The notes: generated from the letters alone by a model not told the origin. 64,000 nucleotides of DNA from Actinomadura sp. DC4 (GCF_030406325.1 NZ_JAUEQY010000014.1:1-64000), one strand, 5' to 3'. Shown: positions 41,214 to 50,548, numbered from the stretch's first letter. Made by a program: numbers and translations.

Positions 41214-43129
41214 GCTTGCGGCCGTTCTTCGTGGATGAGTGACTTGGCGCCGAGCGCGGAGACCGCGGCGCCGAACCTCTTGCTCGCGTCGAGTTCGTCG
41301 GGCCCCAGGAGGTGGTCTCGCAGCTCCTGCCGGGGCCCGGCCATCGGGTCCGGGCCGCCGCTCTGCGCCTGCGCCACGAGATCCGCCAGCCCGGCACAGT
41401 CCGGGCCGATCAGGTACGCGGCCATGGCGGCGGTCGGGAACAGCCGGCGGAACTCCTCGGTGTCCAGGCCCTTGACGTTCGTCACGGCGTACGGCTTGCC
41501 GGTCACGATGAAGTCCCCGGCGACGCTGGAGATGTCGGTGACGAGCAGGTCGGCGTGGTTGAAGCAGTCGTACACGTGCGGATGCGGGCCTGTGACGACC
41601 CGGTGCCGCTGCGGGCCGCCGGCCTGCCAGTACGCCTCGGTCCAGGCCTCCTCGGTCTCGCGCCGGTCGCCGGAGGAGCCGGCGCCGGCGGTGTCGCGGG
41701 AGATCTGGGCCTCATCGCCGGCGGTCTCGTCGCCGGCCTGCGCCTCCAGGCGCCGCGTGAGGGCCTTGAGTCGTTCGGTGTCGCCGCCTCCGGGCCGCGG
41801 CGCGTTGGCGCGCTCGATCATGGCGACGATCTCGTGGTGCCGCTCGGTCGCCTGCGGGTCGCGCGTGCCGGTCAGCGGGTGCGGTTTGTAGAGCAGCCGG
41901 ATCTGCGGGGCGTGGTCGAGCAGCGCCGCTACGATCGCCGGGCCCATCGTCGCGACGGAGCTGTGCGCCAGGTCGTCGGACCAGCCCTCCCACGTGGGCG
42001 CGTACAGGACGGTGAACATCGGGTCCGGGGTGACGCCGGAGCCGTCGATCGGGGCGAGCTGCGGGCGGCCGACCTCGACGATGTCCTCGTTCCGTACGCC
42101 CGTGCGCATGGTCAGGTAGCGCTCGCGGCCGGCCGGCCCGGCCACCCACACCTCGTCGTACGCCCGCGCGAACGGGTTGAAGCTGGCGGGTTTGTCGCTG
42201 TCGCCATGGTTGATGAAGGCCGACCGGATGCCGGACATGCGCAGCAGGTGGAGATTCTTGCCGACGTTGGCGGGATAGAGCGCGGTCCGGAGGGTGGACA
42301 GGTCGAGCCGCACCATGTCCATCGCCTTCGGCACGCACAGCACCGGCGTACGCGTCCGGCCCAGCAGCGGGACCATCGCGCGCTCACGCAGGATGATCAC
42401 GGCTCGGTGGTCGAGGTCGTCCATCGTCGAGAGCCACATGTTGGCCTGGTACGCCGAGTCCGGGGAGCCGGAGAAGTACAGCGCGACCTCCGGCCGCAGC
42501 TCGGCGAGTCGCCGGTTGACCACGTCGAAGATCCGGTCCTCGTCGGCGAGGTGCCGGTTGCGCAGCGCGTGCCGGACCATCAGCCCGGCGGCGGCCAGCC
42601 CGAGCGCGTACGCCACGGCGAGCCCGCCGAGGCCTGCTCCCACGCCGAACAGCGCTCCCGCCAGGACCGGAACGTCGAGGTGGAGCATCGTACGGGCGTG
42701 CCGGGTCGTGAGCACGGGGTGCGGCGCGTCCGGGATGCGGAGTTCGGCCAGGTCCATGCCGCGGGTGACGGCGGGCAGCCGCCGGCGCCGGATCACGTAC
42801 AGGGTCAGCGCGGAGTACGCGCCGCGCAGCCCGTGCAGGCCGAGGAGGCCCAGCGCCAGGACAACGAAGCCGGTGCGGCCCGCGTGACCCTGCCGGGCCA
42901 GCAGCAGGAGGAGCGCCAGGTCGCGGAGCAGGAACCGTACGGTGACGCCCGCGTTGACCTGCGCCAGACGCTCAGTGAGGCTCTCGTCCTCGCGGGAGGC
43001 CATCGCGTCGGCGGCGTAGGCGACCAGGGCCGTGGCGGCGAAGGCCCAGGTGCTGGGCCACAGTGCCGCCGCGACGGTGGCGGGGTAGGCCAGGACGAGG
43101 GCGAGGCCGAGCAGGCGTTCGCGGGTCAT
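41210..43129 (-). CDS. TagF/TagB-type CDP-alditol phosphotransferase (second paralogue)
   Basis: A 639-residue protein with the same layout: ~170 hydrophobic N-terminal residues, then INHGDSDKPASFNPFARAYD, FTVLYAPTWEGWSDD, LLYKPHPLTGTRD and HADLLVTDISSVAGDF. The true start is the ATG at 43129, overlapping the upstream cytidylyltransferase/SDR stop by 4 bp; the open frame continuing upstream is out-of-frame sequence of that gene. A ~60-residue insertion rich in Glu, Ala and Gly (ETAGDEAQISRDTAGAG) interrupts the catalytic domain; its paralogue has a similar one. It probably uses CDP-ribitol made by the upstream gene. Confidence 0.88.
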   Translation of the reverse strand: MTRERLLGLALVLAYPATVAAALWPSTWAFAATALVAYAADAMASREDESLTERLAQVNAGVTVRFLLRDLALLLLLARQGHAGRTGFVVLALGLLGLHGLRGAYSALTLYVIRRRRLPAVTRGMDLAELRIPDAPHPVLTTRHARTMLHLDVPVLAGALFGVGAGLGGLAVAYALGLAAAGLMVRHALRNRHLADEDRIFDVVNRRLAELRPEVALYFSGSPDSAYQANMWLSTMDDLDHRAVIILRERAMVPLLGRTRTPVLCVPKAMDMVRLDLSTLRTALYPANVGKNLHLLRMSGIRSAFINHGDSDKPASFNPFARAYDEVWVAGPAGRERYLTMRTGVRNEDIVEVGRPQLAPIDGSGVTPDPMFTVLYAPTWEGWSDDLAHSSVATMGPAIVAALLDHAPQIRLLYKPHPLTGTRDPQATERHHEIVAMIERANAPRPGGGDTERLKALTRRLEAQAGDETAGDEAQISRDTAGAGSSGDRRETEEAWTEAYWQAGGPQRHRVVTGPHPHVYDCFNHADLLVTDISSVAGDFIVTGKPYAVTNVKGLDTEEFRRLFPTAAMAAYLIGPDCAGLADLVAQAQSGGPDPMAGPRQELRDHLLGPDELDASKRFGAAVSALGAKSLIHEERPQA

Positions 43130-44547
43130 CGGGAGACCGCCGTCGGGTCGTGCCTGCGGATGTCGACGGTATGGCCGGTGAGCTCGGAGATGAGCACGTC
43201 GATCGAGGTCAGCGCCACGTCGTGGGAGGACAGCAGGGTGTCGGCGGGCTCCTCGCCGAAGGCGCGGGTCCGCATCGGCGTCGCCGTGCGCTCGGGGTTG
43301 ATGCAGTTGACGCGCACGCCGTCCTCGGCCCACTCGTCGGCCAGCGCCTGGGTGAGGTTGACGGTGGCGGCCTTGGCCGAGGAGTACAGGCTGTACCCGG
43401 CGCGGCCACGCGTGTAGCTGCTGGAGGTGTAGAGCAGGAGCTGGCCCTTGGACTCGCGCAGGTAGCCGATGGCCGCCCGCGCGATCTTCAGCGGGCCGAG
43501 GTAGTTGATCCGCAGTGACTCCTCGACGATCGCGTCGTCGATCTCGTCGAGGCGGCCGGTGTGCAGGACGCCCGCGGTGTTGACGACGTAGTCGACGCGG
43601 CCGGTCTCGCCGTGCGCCTTGGCCAGGGCGGCCTCGATGTCGGGGGAGCTCTCGACGTGGGTGCCGGTCTCGGACCGGGAGAAGGAGTACACCTGCGCGC
43701 CGAACGACCGGGCGAGCGTGGCGATGTCGGCGCCGATGCCCTGGCTGCCGCCGAAGATCACGACCGTCTTGCCGGACAGGCTGCTCGTGTAGTCCTTCTC
43801 GGTGCCGGGCGGCGGGGGCGGGGCCTGGGAGGACAGCTGGAAGAGCTTGTCGGCGAGGAACACGTCGACCGGATGGGTGACCTTCATGTTCTGCTCGCTG
43901 CCGGGCACGACGACGATCGCCACGTCCGGCAGGTAGCGCAGGACGACGCTGCAGTCGTCGGTGGCGGAGACCTTCCCGCCGGTGAAGTCGGGGTCGGCCA
44001 GCGCGAGCCGGTACGCCTCGCGGATCGTCGGCAGGCGGAAGCACTGCGGCGTCTGCCCCCGGCGCAGCAGGTCGCGGCGGGGCACGTCCTTGATCACGGT
44101 GCCGCCGTAGTCGTCCACCTTGATGATCGTGTCGGCCGAGGGGATGGCCACGTCGACCGCCTCGTACCTTTCCAGGGCCTTGACACAGTCCTCGATCACG
44201 CGGTGGTCGATGAACGGCCGGACCGCGTCGTGAAAGAGGACGTTCGCCTCGGGCGTGGTGGCGCTGACCGTCTCGATGGCGCGCATAGTGGTCTCGGTTC
44301 GCGTGGCCCCGCCCTCGATCACGTTCGTGACCTTCGTGCAGCCGGCGGCGGCGACGATGGCCTCGGCCTCCGCGACGAAACCGGGCGTCATCGCGACGAT
44401 GATCTCGTCGATCTGTGGTGCGCTCTGAAAGACCTGCAGCGTGTGCTGCATGATCGGCTTCCCGGCGATCTTGACGAGCTGCTTGGGGATCTCCAGGCCC
44501 ATCCGCTGCCCGGTACCCCCGGCCAGGACGACTGCGACGTTGTGCAC
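43126..44547 (-). CDS. Bifunctional ribitol-5-phosphate cytidylyltransferase / SDR ribulose-5-phosphate reductase (Bcs1-like)
   Basis: A 473-residue fusion. Residues 1-~235 are a TarI/IspD-type cytidylyltransferase (VAVVLAGGTGQRMGLEIPKQ, VLFHDAVRPFIDH). After a proline linker, ~250-470 is a short-chain dehydrogenase with GGSQGIGADIATLARSFGA and the YSSAK active-site Tyr/Lys. Haemophilus Bcs1/Acs1 has this order of domains and makes CDP-ribitol from ribulose-5-phosphate, NADPH and CTP. It is coupled to two TagF-type polymerases, so a polyribitol-phosphate-type wall polymer is a natural prediction. The start is GTG at 44547. Confidence 0.88.
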   Translation of the reverse strand: MHNVAVVLAGGTGQRMGLEIPKQLVKIAGKPIMQHTLQVFQSAPQIDEIIVAMTPGFVAEAEAIVAAAGCTKVTNVIEGGATRTETTMRAIETVSATTPEANVLFHDAVRPFIDHRVIEDCVKALERYEAVDVAIPSADTIIKVDDYGGTVIKDVPRRDLLRRGQTPQCFRLPTIREAYRLALADPDFTGGKVSATDDCSVVLRYLPDVAIVVVPGSEQNMKVTHPVDVFLADKLFQLSSQAPPPPPGTEKDYTSSLSGKTVVIFGGSQGIGADIATLARSFGAQVYSFSRSETGTHVESSPDIEAALAKAHGETGRVDYVVNTAGVLHTGRLDEIDDAIVEESLRINYLGPLKIARAAIGYLRESKGQLLLYTSSSYTRGRAGYSLYSSAKAATVNLTQALADEWAEDGVRVNCINPERTATPMRTRAFGEEPADTLLSSHDVALTSIDVLISELTGHTVDIRRHDPTAVSR

Positions 44548-44692
44548 CTTGTTCCGCCCTCGATTGATTTACGAAGTGAGGATAGCGGGCGGTATCAGGT
44601 GACAAATGCGAGATTTCTTAGATGAACGTTAAATAACGAACCCCCGTTTTTTACCTTACGGAAGGAACCTTTTACGCTTCGCAAGCGTCTCC
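44548..44692. promoter_or_regulatory. AT-richer divergent promoter region with palindromes
   Basis: This 145-nt gap is clearly less GC-rich than the rest of the window. It contains the palindrome CGTTAAATAACG (44627-44638), a hairpin CCGT...ACGG (44644-44661 region) and ACGCTTCGCAAGCGT (44674-44688). It drives the CDP-ribitol operon leftwards and the propeller gene rightwards. The palindromes could bind a dimeric regulator of wall-polymer synthesis. Confidence 0.5.
44664..44690 (+). promoter_or_regulatory. Candidate ECF-sigma promoter (GGAAC-N17-CGTCT)
   Basis: GGAAC at 44664-44668 is followed after 17 nt by CGTCT at 44686-44690, the pattern of envelope-stress ECF sigma factors such as actinobacterial SigE/SigH types. 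If used, transcription would start about at the annotated ATG 44693, implying either a leaderless message or a later start for the propeller protein. Spacing is one base longer than the commonest form. Confidence 0.35.
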
Positions 44693-46615
44693 ATGTCTGA
44701 TCAAGAACGTGACCGATGTCATGACAACCGCGGTGAGCCGCCCCGCGTCCGGCCACTGATTCGCCTTGACCGATGCCGTCATGCGGCCATCATCGATGGC
44801 AGGCGGCCGACCCCGTTACGCTCGGCAGTCCGAGTCCTGGAGGTGATCAAGGTCGAGTCCGCGCGGAGCCGGTGGCGCGCCGTGCCGGGCGTACTGGCGA
44901 CCCTGGTCACGCTCGTCTGCGGCGCGATACTGGCCGACCATCTGATCCTCCAGGCGGAGTGGTGGCAGGTGAACCGTACGGTGACGCACGCGCCGCGCCC
45001 GCCGCTCGCCGACCTCGGCCCGCCGCCCGGCCCGGTCACCGTGAGCTGGCAGCTCAGCACCCGGGTGGGCGACAGTGAACTCCCCGCGTACGACCGGGTG
45101 GCCTACACCATCGTGGACGGCGAGCTCGTCGTCGTGTCCGGCGGCGGCCTGACCGTCCGCGACGCCCGTACGGGCCGCGAGCGCTGGCACTACTACCGCG
45201 GGCAGTGGTCGCTGCTCGGCTGGGCGCGTACGGGCCAGGTGCTCGTCGCCTACCTCGAACGCACCGGCCACCGCGGCAACCGCCTCATGGTCGGCCTCGA
45301 CGCGGTCAGCGGCACCCTGCTCTGGCGCCAGCGCGGCGACGTGCCGGCCGCCACCGAGCGCACGACGCTCCGCTGGCCGGCCGGCGCCGGCGTCGTGATC
45401 GTGACCGAGGACGGGCGGCACACGCTGTACGGCCGGTCCGCCTGGTCCGGCCGCCGGATGTGGACCAAGCACCTCGCGCACGGCTGCCTGGTGCCCGAGG
45501 CCGTGCCGTACGGCTCGGGCGGCAGCGAGACCGTCGCGACGTTCAGCCTCGACTGCGGGGCGCGCGACCACACGCTCACCGTCGACCCGCGCACCGGACG
45601 CACGCTGTTCACCACCAACGCCGCGCACGCCGCCGTGTCGGTCAGCGGCGACGTGACGGCCGTCTTCGACGGCACCGGGCTGTACGCCTACGACCGTACG
45701 GGGCGGCAGTTCCTGGTCCGCAGGGGCGAGGACGTCTGCCGGGACATGTGCCCCATGACGGTGGTCGGCGGGCACCTCCTCGTCGCCTACGACCTCGCCC
45801 GCCGGCCCGAGGACGGCACGGCGACGCGCCGGCTGGAGTCGGTGGACGTCGCCTCGGGGGCGCTGTCCTGGCGGCGCGAGATGTCCGGGTACACCGCGCT
45901 CTCGGTGGCGGGCGGCGTTCTGTACGGCCTGCGGTCCCGGCTGGCCGACCCGCTGCTGCCCGCCGGCATCGACGTCATCGACCCGGAGACGGGAGAGGGC
46001 AAGACGGTACCGGTGCCGCTCGTGACACGTCCGGGCCTGGACGGCGTACGGCCGTGGCTGGCCGCGGGCGGCGGCCTGCTGTACGTGGCGGTGCCCACGG
46101 CCCGCCCGCGCCCGTTCGGCGGGGGGCGGCTGGTCGCCCTCCGCGGTGGCATCCGGGGTTCGGGGCCGCCCGAGCTGGCGGGCGTGCCGGCACACGACTG
46201 GCCGGACGCCTGCTCACTGCTGGGCAAGAAGGACCTGCCGCACGGCTACTCCGGCGAGCCCACCCCGGCACGCGTCGAGGGCCTGCGGCTGCCGGCCGGG
46301 TGCACCTACCGGCTGAGGCGCCCGAAACGGCACGCCACGAGCGGCCCGGAGCGCGAGGCGGGCACGCTGTCGGTGACGGTCCAGTGGGTCGCCCCGGACC
46401 CGACCACGGCGTCGGCCCTGTTCTGGGCGGCGCGCGACACGCAGAGCGGGGTCCGCGACCCGGTGAAGGCGGGCGACGCGGCGTACGGTCTGGGCGCCCC
46501 GTCGGGCACGGTGGTGATGCGGGTGGGCCGCACGATCGTGACGGTCACCGCCGGGCTGCCGGGCACCGCGACCCACCTGGCCACCTTGATCGCCGCCCGC
46601 CTGCGCTCCGCCTGA
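44693..46615 (+). CDS. Membrane-anchored PQQ-like beta-propeller protein
   Basis: A 640-residue protein with a single transmembrane helix (~67-85, VLATLVTLVCGAILADHLIL) and an extracytoplasmic part made of PQQ-type propeller blades: LTVRDARTGRERWHYY, LDAVSGTLLWRQRGD, VDPRTGRTLFTTN, VDVASGALSWRREM. Cys pairs such as EDVCRDMC may form a disulfide. Such propellers bind partners or ligands rather than acting as enzymes. The first ~48 residues before the helix are atypical, and no ribosome-binding site precedes ATG 44693, so the true start could be GTG 44843. It is divergent from the CDP-ribitol operon. Confidence 0.72.
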   Translation: MSDQERDRCHDNRGEPPRVRPLIRLDRCRHAAIIDGRRPTPLRSAVRVLEVIKVESARSRWRAVPGVLATLVTLVCGAILADHLILQAEWWQVNRTVTHAPRPPLADLGPPPGPVTVSWQLSTRVGDSELPAYDRVAYTIVDGELVVVSGGGLTVRDARTGRERWHYYRGQWSLLGWARTGQVLVAYLERTGHRGNRLMVGLDAVSGTLLWRQRGDVPAATERTTLRWPAGAGVVIVTEDGRHTLYGRSAWSGRRMWTKHLAHGCLVPEAVPYGSGGSETVATFSLDCGARDHTLTVDPRTGRTLFTTNAAHAAVSVSGDVTAVFDGTGLYAYDRTGRQFLVRRGEDVCRDMCPMTVVGGHLLVAYDLARRPEDGTATRRLESVDVASGALSWRREMSGYTALSVAGGVLYGLRSRLADPLLPAGIDVIDPETGEGKTVPVPLVTRPGLDGVRPWLAAGGGLLYVAVPTARPRPFGGGRLVALRGGIRGSGPPELAGVPAHDWPDACSLLGKKDLPHGYSGEPTPARVEGLRLPAGCTYRLRRPKRHATSGPEREAGTLSVTVQWVAPDPTTASALFWAARDTQSGVRDPVKAGDAAYGLGAPSGTVVMRVGRTIVTVTAGLPGTATHLATLIAARLRSA

Positions 46616-46659
46616 GCGGCGTCAGCGGACGTCACCGGCGTGATCCGGGTCCCGCGGGG

Positions 46660-47757
46660 TCAGGTCCGGGTGGAGGCCCACTCCTCCAGCTGGGCGACGA
46701 ACAGGCGGGCCTGTTCGGGCCAGTGGTACTTCGCGCGGGCGGCCTCGTGGCCGCGTTTGCCCATGTCCAGGCGGAGCGCCGGGTCGTCGCGCAGGCGGCG
46801 GACGGCCGCGGCCGTCGCCTCGGGGTCCTGGAACGGCACCACGAGGCCGCAGGCGCCCTCCGTCACGATCTCCGCCGCGATCGGGTTCGGCGTCGTGATC
46901 ACCGGCAGGCCGCGCGCCATGTACTCCACGACCTTGGTCGGCATCGAGTGCCGGTAGTTCGGGGAGTCGTGCAGCAGCGCCAGCCCGGCGATCGCGCCCT
47001 CGGCCATGCGCAGCGCGCGGTCGTTGGGCACGAAGCCGTACCAGCGCAGCATCCCGGTCCGCTGGGCCTCGCGCAGCAGCGGCCGTACGGCCGCGTCGGC
47101 CGCGCCGATCAGCTCCAGCGTGATCCCGTCCGTGCGCAGCAGTTCGGCGAGCTCGATCAGCTCGGCCGCGCCGCGGGCCAGGGAGAGCTGCCCGACGTAG
47201 ACGACCCGGTCGTCGCCCGGAGGCGCCGGCGGGGTCTCCGGGACGTTCGTGGTGTTCGGCACCACGGGGTGCGGCGAGCGGAACCGCGAGCGGTACCCCT
47301 CCTCGGCCAGCAGCAGCTTCAGCCGCCGCTCGGCACGCCGCTCCAGCCGCCGTACCGCGAACCGCAGCGGCACCCGCAGCGGCGCCGGCAGCCAGCCCTT
47401 CATGCCGAGAGCCGCGGCGGTGTCCTCGTGGACGTCCCAGACCGTACGGGACCGGAGCCGCCGTGGCACCGCGAGCAGCAGCTCGGGGTCGTGAAGGAGC
47501 ACGAGGTCGGCCTCCCCGCCGCGCGTCTTCAGCACACGGCGGGCCACCCGCAGCGCGTGCAGCCGGCGCCGGCCGGTCGCGCGAGGCACGTCCACCGGGA
47601 CGAGGTCGGGCCAGGGCGCGACACTGCACGCATGGAATGGCGCCATATATGTGATCTCATGTCCCGCGTCGATCAACGCGCGTATCTGCCGGTGCAGAAT
47701 TCGCGCGTCCTCGGGATGATGGACCACCGTACAGACGAAAACCCGCATCGTTTTCAC
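46660..47757 (-). CDS. Family 4 glycosyltransferase
   Basis: A 365-residue GT-B enzyme: VFVCTVVHHPEDARILHRQI at the N-terminus, VVPNTTNVPETP before the C-domain, VVYVGQLSLARGAAELIELA, MPTKVVEYMARGLPVITTPN with the nucleotide-sugar Glu region, and GLVVPFQDPEATAAAVRRL. It fits GT4 transferases of surface polysaccharides. The start is GTG 47757 or ATG 47748. It is 60 nt downstream of the UDP-ManNAc-type dehydrogenase and likely uses its product or a related sugar. Confidence 0.88.
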   Translation of the reverse strand: MKTMRVFVCTVVHHPEDARILHRQIRALIDAGHEITYMAPFHACSVAPWPDLVPVDVPRATGRRRLHALRVARRVLKTRGGEADLVLLHDPELLLAVPRRLRSRTVWDVHEDTAAALGMKGWLPAPLRVPLRFAVRRLERRAERRLKLLLAEEGYRSRFRSPHPVVPNTTNVPETPPAPPGDDRVVYVGQLSLARGAAELIELAELLRTDGITLELIGAADAAVRPLLREAQRTGMLRWYGFVPNDRALRMAEGAIAGLALLHDSPNYRHSMPTKVVEYMARGLPVITTPNPIAAEIVTEGACGLVVPFQDPEATAAAVRRLRDDPALRLDMGKRGHEAARAKYHWPEQARLFVAQLEEWASTRT

Positions 47758-47817
47758 TTCACCGGGCAGTCTTCTGGAAAGAGGGAAACATTCGGTGAAT
47801 TCCGCACGGCCACCGGC

Positions 47818-49086
47818 CTAAAGCAATTCGACGCGCTCGGCCACCCGGTCGTCGGCCAGTCGCGTACGGCCGCGTGTGTCGAACAGCAGCCGGGCGTGCC
47901 GGGTCAGGGTGTCGGCGTCGTACTCGGCGTGGTCGGTGAGCACGACCACGAGGTCGGCCTCGGCGAGCGCCGTGTACAGCACGCGGGCACGCGGCACGGC
48001 GACGCCGTCGACCTCCCACTCCTCCACGTGCGGGTCGTGGAAGCTCAGGTCGGCGCCCATCTTCCGCAGCCGCCGCGCCACCGGGCGTGCCGGCGACTCG
48101 CGCTGGTCGGCGATGTCGGCCTTGTACGTCACCCCGAGCAGCAGGACCTTGGCGCTCTTCATCGCCCGGCCCTCGCGGTTGAGCAGGGCCTGGGCCCGTT
48201 CGACCACGTAGCGCGGCATCCGGTCGTTGATCTCTTGGGCGAGCTCGACGAACCGGAACGGGTACCCGAGCGAGCGCACCTTGTACGACAGGTAGTTCGG
48301 GTCGATCGGGATGCAGTGCCCGCCGACGCCGGGTCCGGGGTAGAACGCCTGGAACCCGAACGGCTTGGTGGCGGCGCACCCGATCGCGTCCCACAGGTCG
48401 ATGCCGAGCTCGTGGCAGAACACCGCCATCTCGTTGACCAGCGCGATGTTGACGTGCCGGTAGGTGTTCTCCAGGAGCTTGGCCATCTCGGCCTCGCGCG
48501 TGCCCTTGGCCTGCACGACCTGCTCCACGAACTTGCCGTAGAAACTCGCCGCCGCACCCGCGCACGTCGGCGTCATGCCGCCCACGATCTTGGGCGTGTT
48601 GGCGACGCCGTACACCGGGTTGCCCGGGTCGATCCGCTCCGGGGAGAACGCCAGGTGGAAGTCCTGGCCCGCCTTGAGCCCGGACTCCTCCAGGAGCGGC
48701 GCGACGACCTCCTCGGTCGTGCCCGGGTACGTGGTGCTCTCCAGCACCACGAGCGTGCCGGGCTCCAGGTGCCGCGCGACCGTCTGGGTCGCCTTCTGCA
48801 CGGCCGTGAGGTCCGGCCCGCCGTCGGTCGACAGGGGCGTGGGCACGCAGATCACGACGGTGCGCACGCCCTCGAGGATCGACTCGTCGCGGCTGGGCGT
48901 GAAGCCCGCCGCGAGCATCTCCTCGATCTCGGCGGGGCTGACGTCGTCGACGTGGGACAGCCCCGCCTTGAGGCCGGCCACGACGCGGGGATCGCGGTCG
49001 AGACCGGCGACCCTAAGTCCGGCACGGCAGGCCTCCCGCGCGAGCGGGAGGCCGACGTATCCGAGTCCGATGACCACCAGGTCCAC
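47818..49086 (-). CDS. UDP-ManNAc/UDP-GlcNAc 6-dehydrogenase-type nucleotide-sugar dehydrogenase
   Basis: A 422-residue NAD-dependent dehydrogenase: DLVVIGLGYVGLPLAREACR (Rossmann), VVICVPTPLSTDGGPDL, ESTTYPGTTEEVVAPLL, a substrate loop with LAFSPERIDPGN, and the catalytic Cys in GPGVGGHCIPIDPNYLSY. The SPERIDPGN and GVGGHCIPIDP blocks match the WecC/WbpA/TviB group, which oxidises UDP-HexNAc to the uronic acid. With the epimerase at 50590 it could make UDP-ManNAcA, a common wall and capsule sugar. It is distinct from the UDP-glucose dehydrogenase at 21472. Confidence 0.88.
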   Translation of the reverse strand: MDLVVIGLGYVGLPLAREACRAGLRVAGLDRDPRVVAGLKAGLSHVDDVSPAEIEEMLAAGFTPSRDESILEGVRTVVICVPTPLSTDGGPDLTAVQKATQTVARHLEPGTLVVLESTTYPGTTEEVVAPLLEESGLKAGQDFHLAFSPERIDPGNPVYGVANTPKIVGGMTPTCAGAAASFYGKFVEQVVQAKGTREAEMAKLLENTYRHVNIALVNEMAVFCHELGIDLWDAIGCAATKPFGFQAFYPGPGVGGHCIPIDPNYLSYKVRSLGYPFRFVELAQEINDRMPRYVVERAQALLNREGRAMKSAKVLLLGVTYKADIADQRESPARPVARRLRKMGADLSFHDPHVEEWEVDGVAVPRARVLYTALAEADLVVVLTDHAEYDADTLTRHARLLFDTRGRTRLADDRVAERVELL

Positions 49087-49099
49087 CAGGTGGCTCCCT

Positions 49100-50548
49100 T
49101 CAAGACGCTGCTTCGGCGATTTTTCGGTAGGGCTTGAGATAGCGAGCCGTGACGGCTCGCCAGGTGCGATTTTCTGCGACCCACTCTCGGCCCGCTTGTC
49201 CGATTTCGCCGCGTGTCTTGGGACTGTAAATGAGCTGGTCCAGGCAATTGGCCCATGATTCCGGCTCTTCCGGAACTGTTAACGTGCCGGTCACGCCTGG
49301 TTCGATGATTTCGCGAAGCGCTCTGACATCACTTGCTATTACTGGGATTCCCCCAGCCATGGCCTCCAGCGGTTTCAGCGGAGTGACCAGCTGACAGACA
49401 CGGTCCGCCGTTCGCGGGACCGCGAACACATCGAGGACGGCTTGATACCGACGCACCTGGTCGACCGGCACCCGGCCGGTGAACACCGCGGAAACCTCCA
49501 GCTCGGCCGCGCGACGTTCGAGAGCGGCCCGTTCGGGCCCGTCGCCGACGAGCAGCAGGGTGATGTCGCGGCGCAGGGCGGCCGCCTCGATCAGCGTCGC
49601 GATGCCCTCGAAGCCGTAGAAGGTCGAGGTGAGCCCCACCACGACCTCGCCGGGCGCGATGCCCAGCTCGGCCCGGAGCTTGGCGCCGTCGGGCAGGGGC
49701 GTGAGGAACGAGTCGTCCACGGCGTTCGGCACGACGAGCACGTCGCGTACGCCCCGGCTCTCGATCTCCTCGCGCATGGCCTCGCCCAGCGTGACCACGA
49801 GGTCGGCCGAGCGCATCCGCGCCGTCTCGACCTCGCGGGTGAGCCGGTAGAACTCATCGGCCTCCGTACGCGCCGGGTCGCGGGACAGCCAGGAGTCCTC
49901 CAGGAAGCCGCGGACCTCGTACGCCACCGGGACGCCGTACCGGTCGCGCAGTTCCAGCGCGACGGCCGCGTTCATGTGGTTGCTGGCCGCGTGCAGCACC
50001 GAGGGCCGCAGCCGTTCGACGAGCGGCCCGGCCAGGTCGGCGGCCTTACGGATCTCCCGTACCGGCCCGCGCGGCGCCAGCCACGGCAGGAGCCGGTGGT
50101 ACGGCACGCCGTCCACCTCGCACTCCGGCCGCGCGTCGGAGATCCCCTGGGCGAGGGGATGCCCGAGCCGCGTCACGACGTGCGGGTCGAGCCCCAGTTC
50201 CCGCTGGGCGACCGCGATCCGCTGCGTCCGTACGGTGTAGCCGGCCTGGGTCGCGGGCAGCGCGTTGGTCACGAAGTGCAGCACCCGCAGCCGATCAGCG
50301 GGCCGGCCGGCGGCGAGAGCGCGCCGTCCGGTGCCCGATCCGGGCGCTGCGGCGAGCAGAGCGCGCAGGTCGCCGGACTCATCCGACTTCGGGGTAGGTC
50401 TTGCCCATTTGGCCAGGTGAGGACGTACCCTCCCCGGAACGACGCGGAGCGCCAGGCGTACGGCGAGTCGGAGCGCGCGCCGGGGATCGTCGCGTGCGTG
50501 CCGCCAGGCCAGCGCCGCGGAGAAAAAGAACATCTTGGCCACCTGCAT
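49100..50548 (-). CDS. Family 4 glycosyltransferase with basic N-terminal extension
   Basis: A 482-residue protein. The first ~75 residues are basic and helical (MFFFSAALAWRHARDDPRRA), probably membrane-associated. A GT4 body follows: LHFVTNALPATQAGYTVRTQ, VLHAASNHMNAAVALEL, VVPNAVDDSFLTPLPDGAKL, VVGLTSTFYGFEGIATLIEA and VTPLKPLEAMAGGIPVIASD. The Glu of the E-x7-E motif is in KPLEAMAGG. It lies 13 nt upstream of the dehydrogenase, so the genes at 50548-46660 form an operon of GT, dehydrogenase and GT. Confidence 0.87.
   Translation of the reverse strand: MQVAKMFFFSAALAWRHARDDPRRALRLAVRLALRVVPGRVRPHLAKWARPTPKSDESGDLRALLAAAPGSGTGRRALAAGRPADRLRVLHFVTNALPATQAGYTVRTQRIAVAQRELGLDPHVVTRLGHPLAQGISDARPECEVDGVPYHRLLPWLAPRGPVREIRKAADLAGPLVERLRPSVLHAASNHMNAAVALELRDRYGVPVAYEVRGFLEDSWLSRDPARTEADEFYRLTREVETARMRSADLVVTLGEAMREEIESRGVRDVLVVPNAVDDSFLTPLPDGAKLRAELGIAPGEVVVGLTSTFYGFEGIATLIEAAALRRDITLLLVGDGPERAALERRAAELEVSAVFTGRVPVDQVRRYQAVLDVFAVPRTADRVCQLVTPLKPLEAMAGGIPVIASDVRALREIIEPGVTGTLTVPEEPESWANCLDQLIYSPKTRGEIGQAGREWVAENRTWRAVTARYLKPYRKIAEAAS

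Noticed and set aside
43130-44605. Extension of the second TagF-type protein to 1131 residues by a single continuous frame
   Set aside because: Residues upstream of the ATG at 43129 are an out-of-frame reading of the bifunctional cytidylyltransferase gene; ATGA overlap gives the natural start.
45205-49137. A 1310-residue open frame on the plus strand across the propeller and glycosyltransferase genes
   Set aside because: It is an Arg/Pro/Ala-rich shadow of real genes, produced by the high third-position GC; the real genes in other frames have clear domains.
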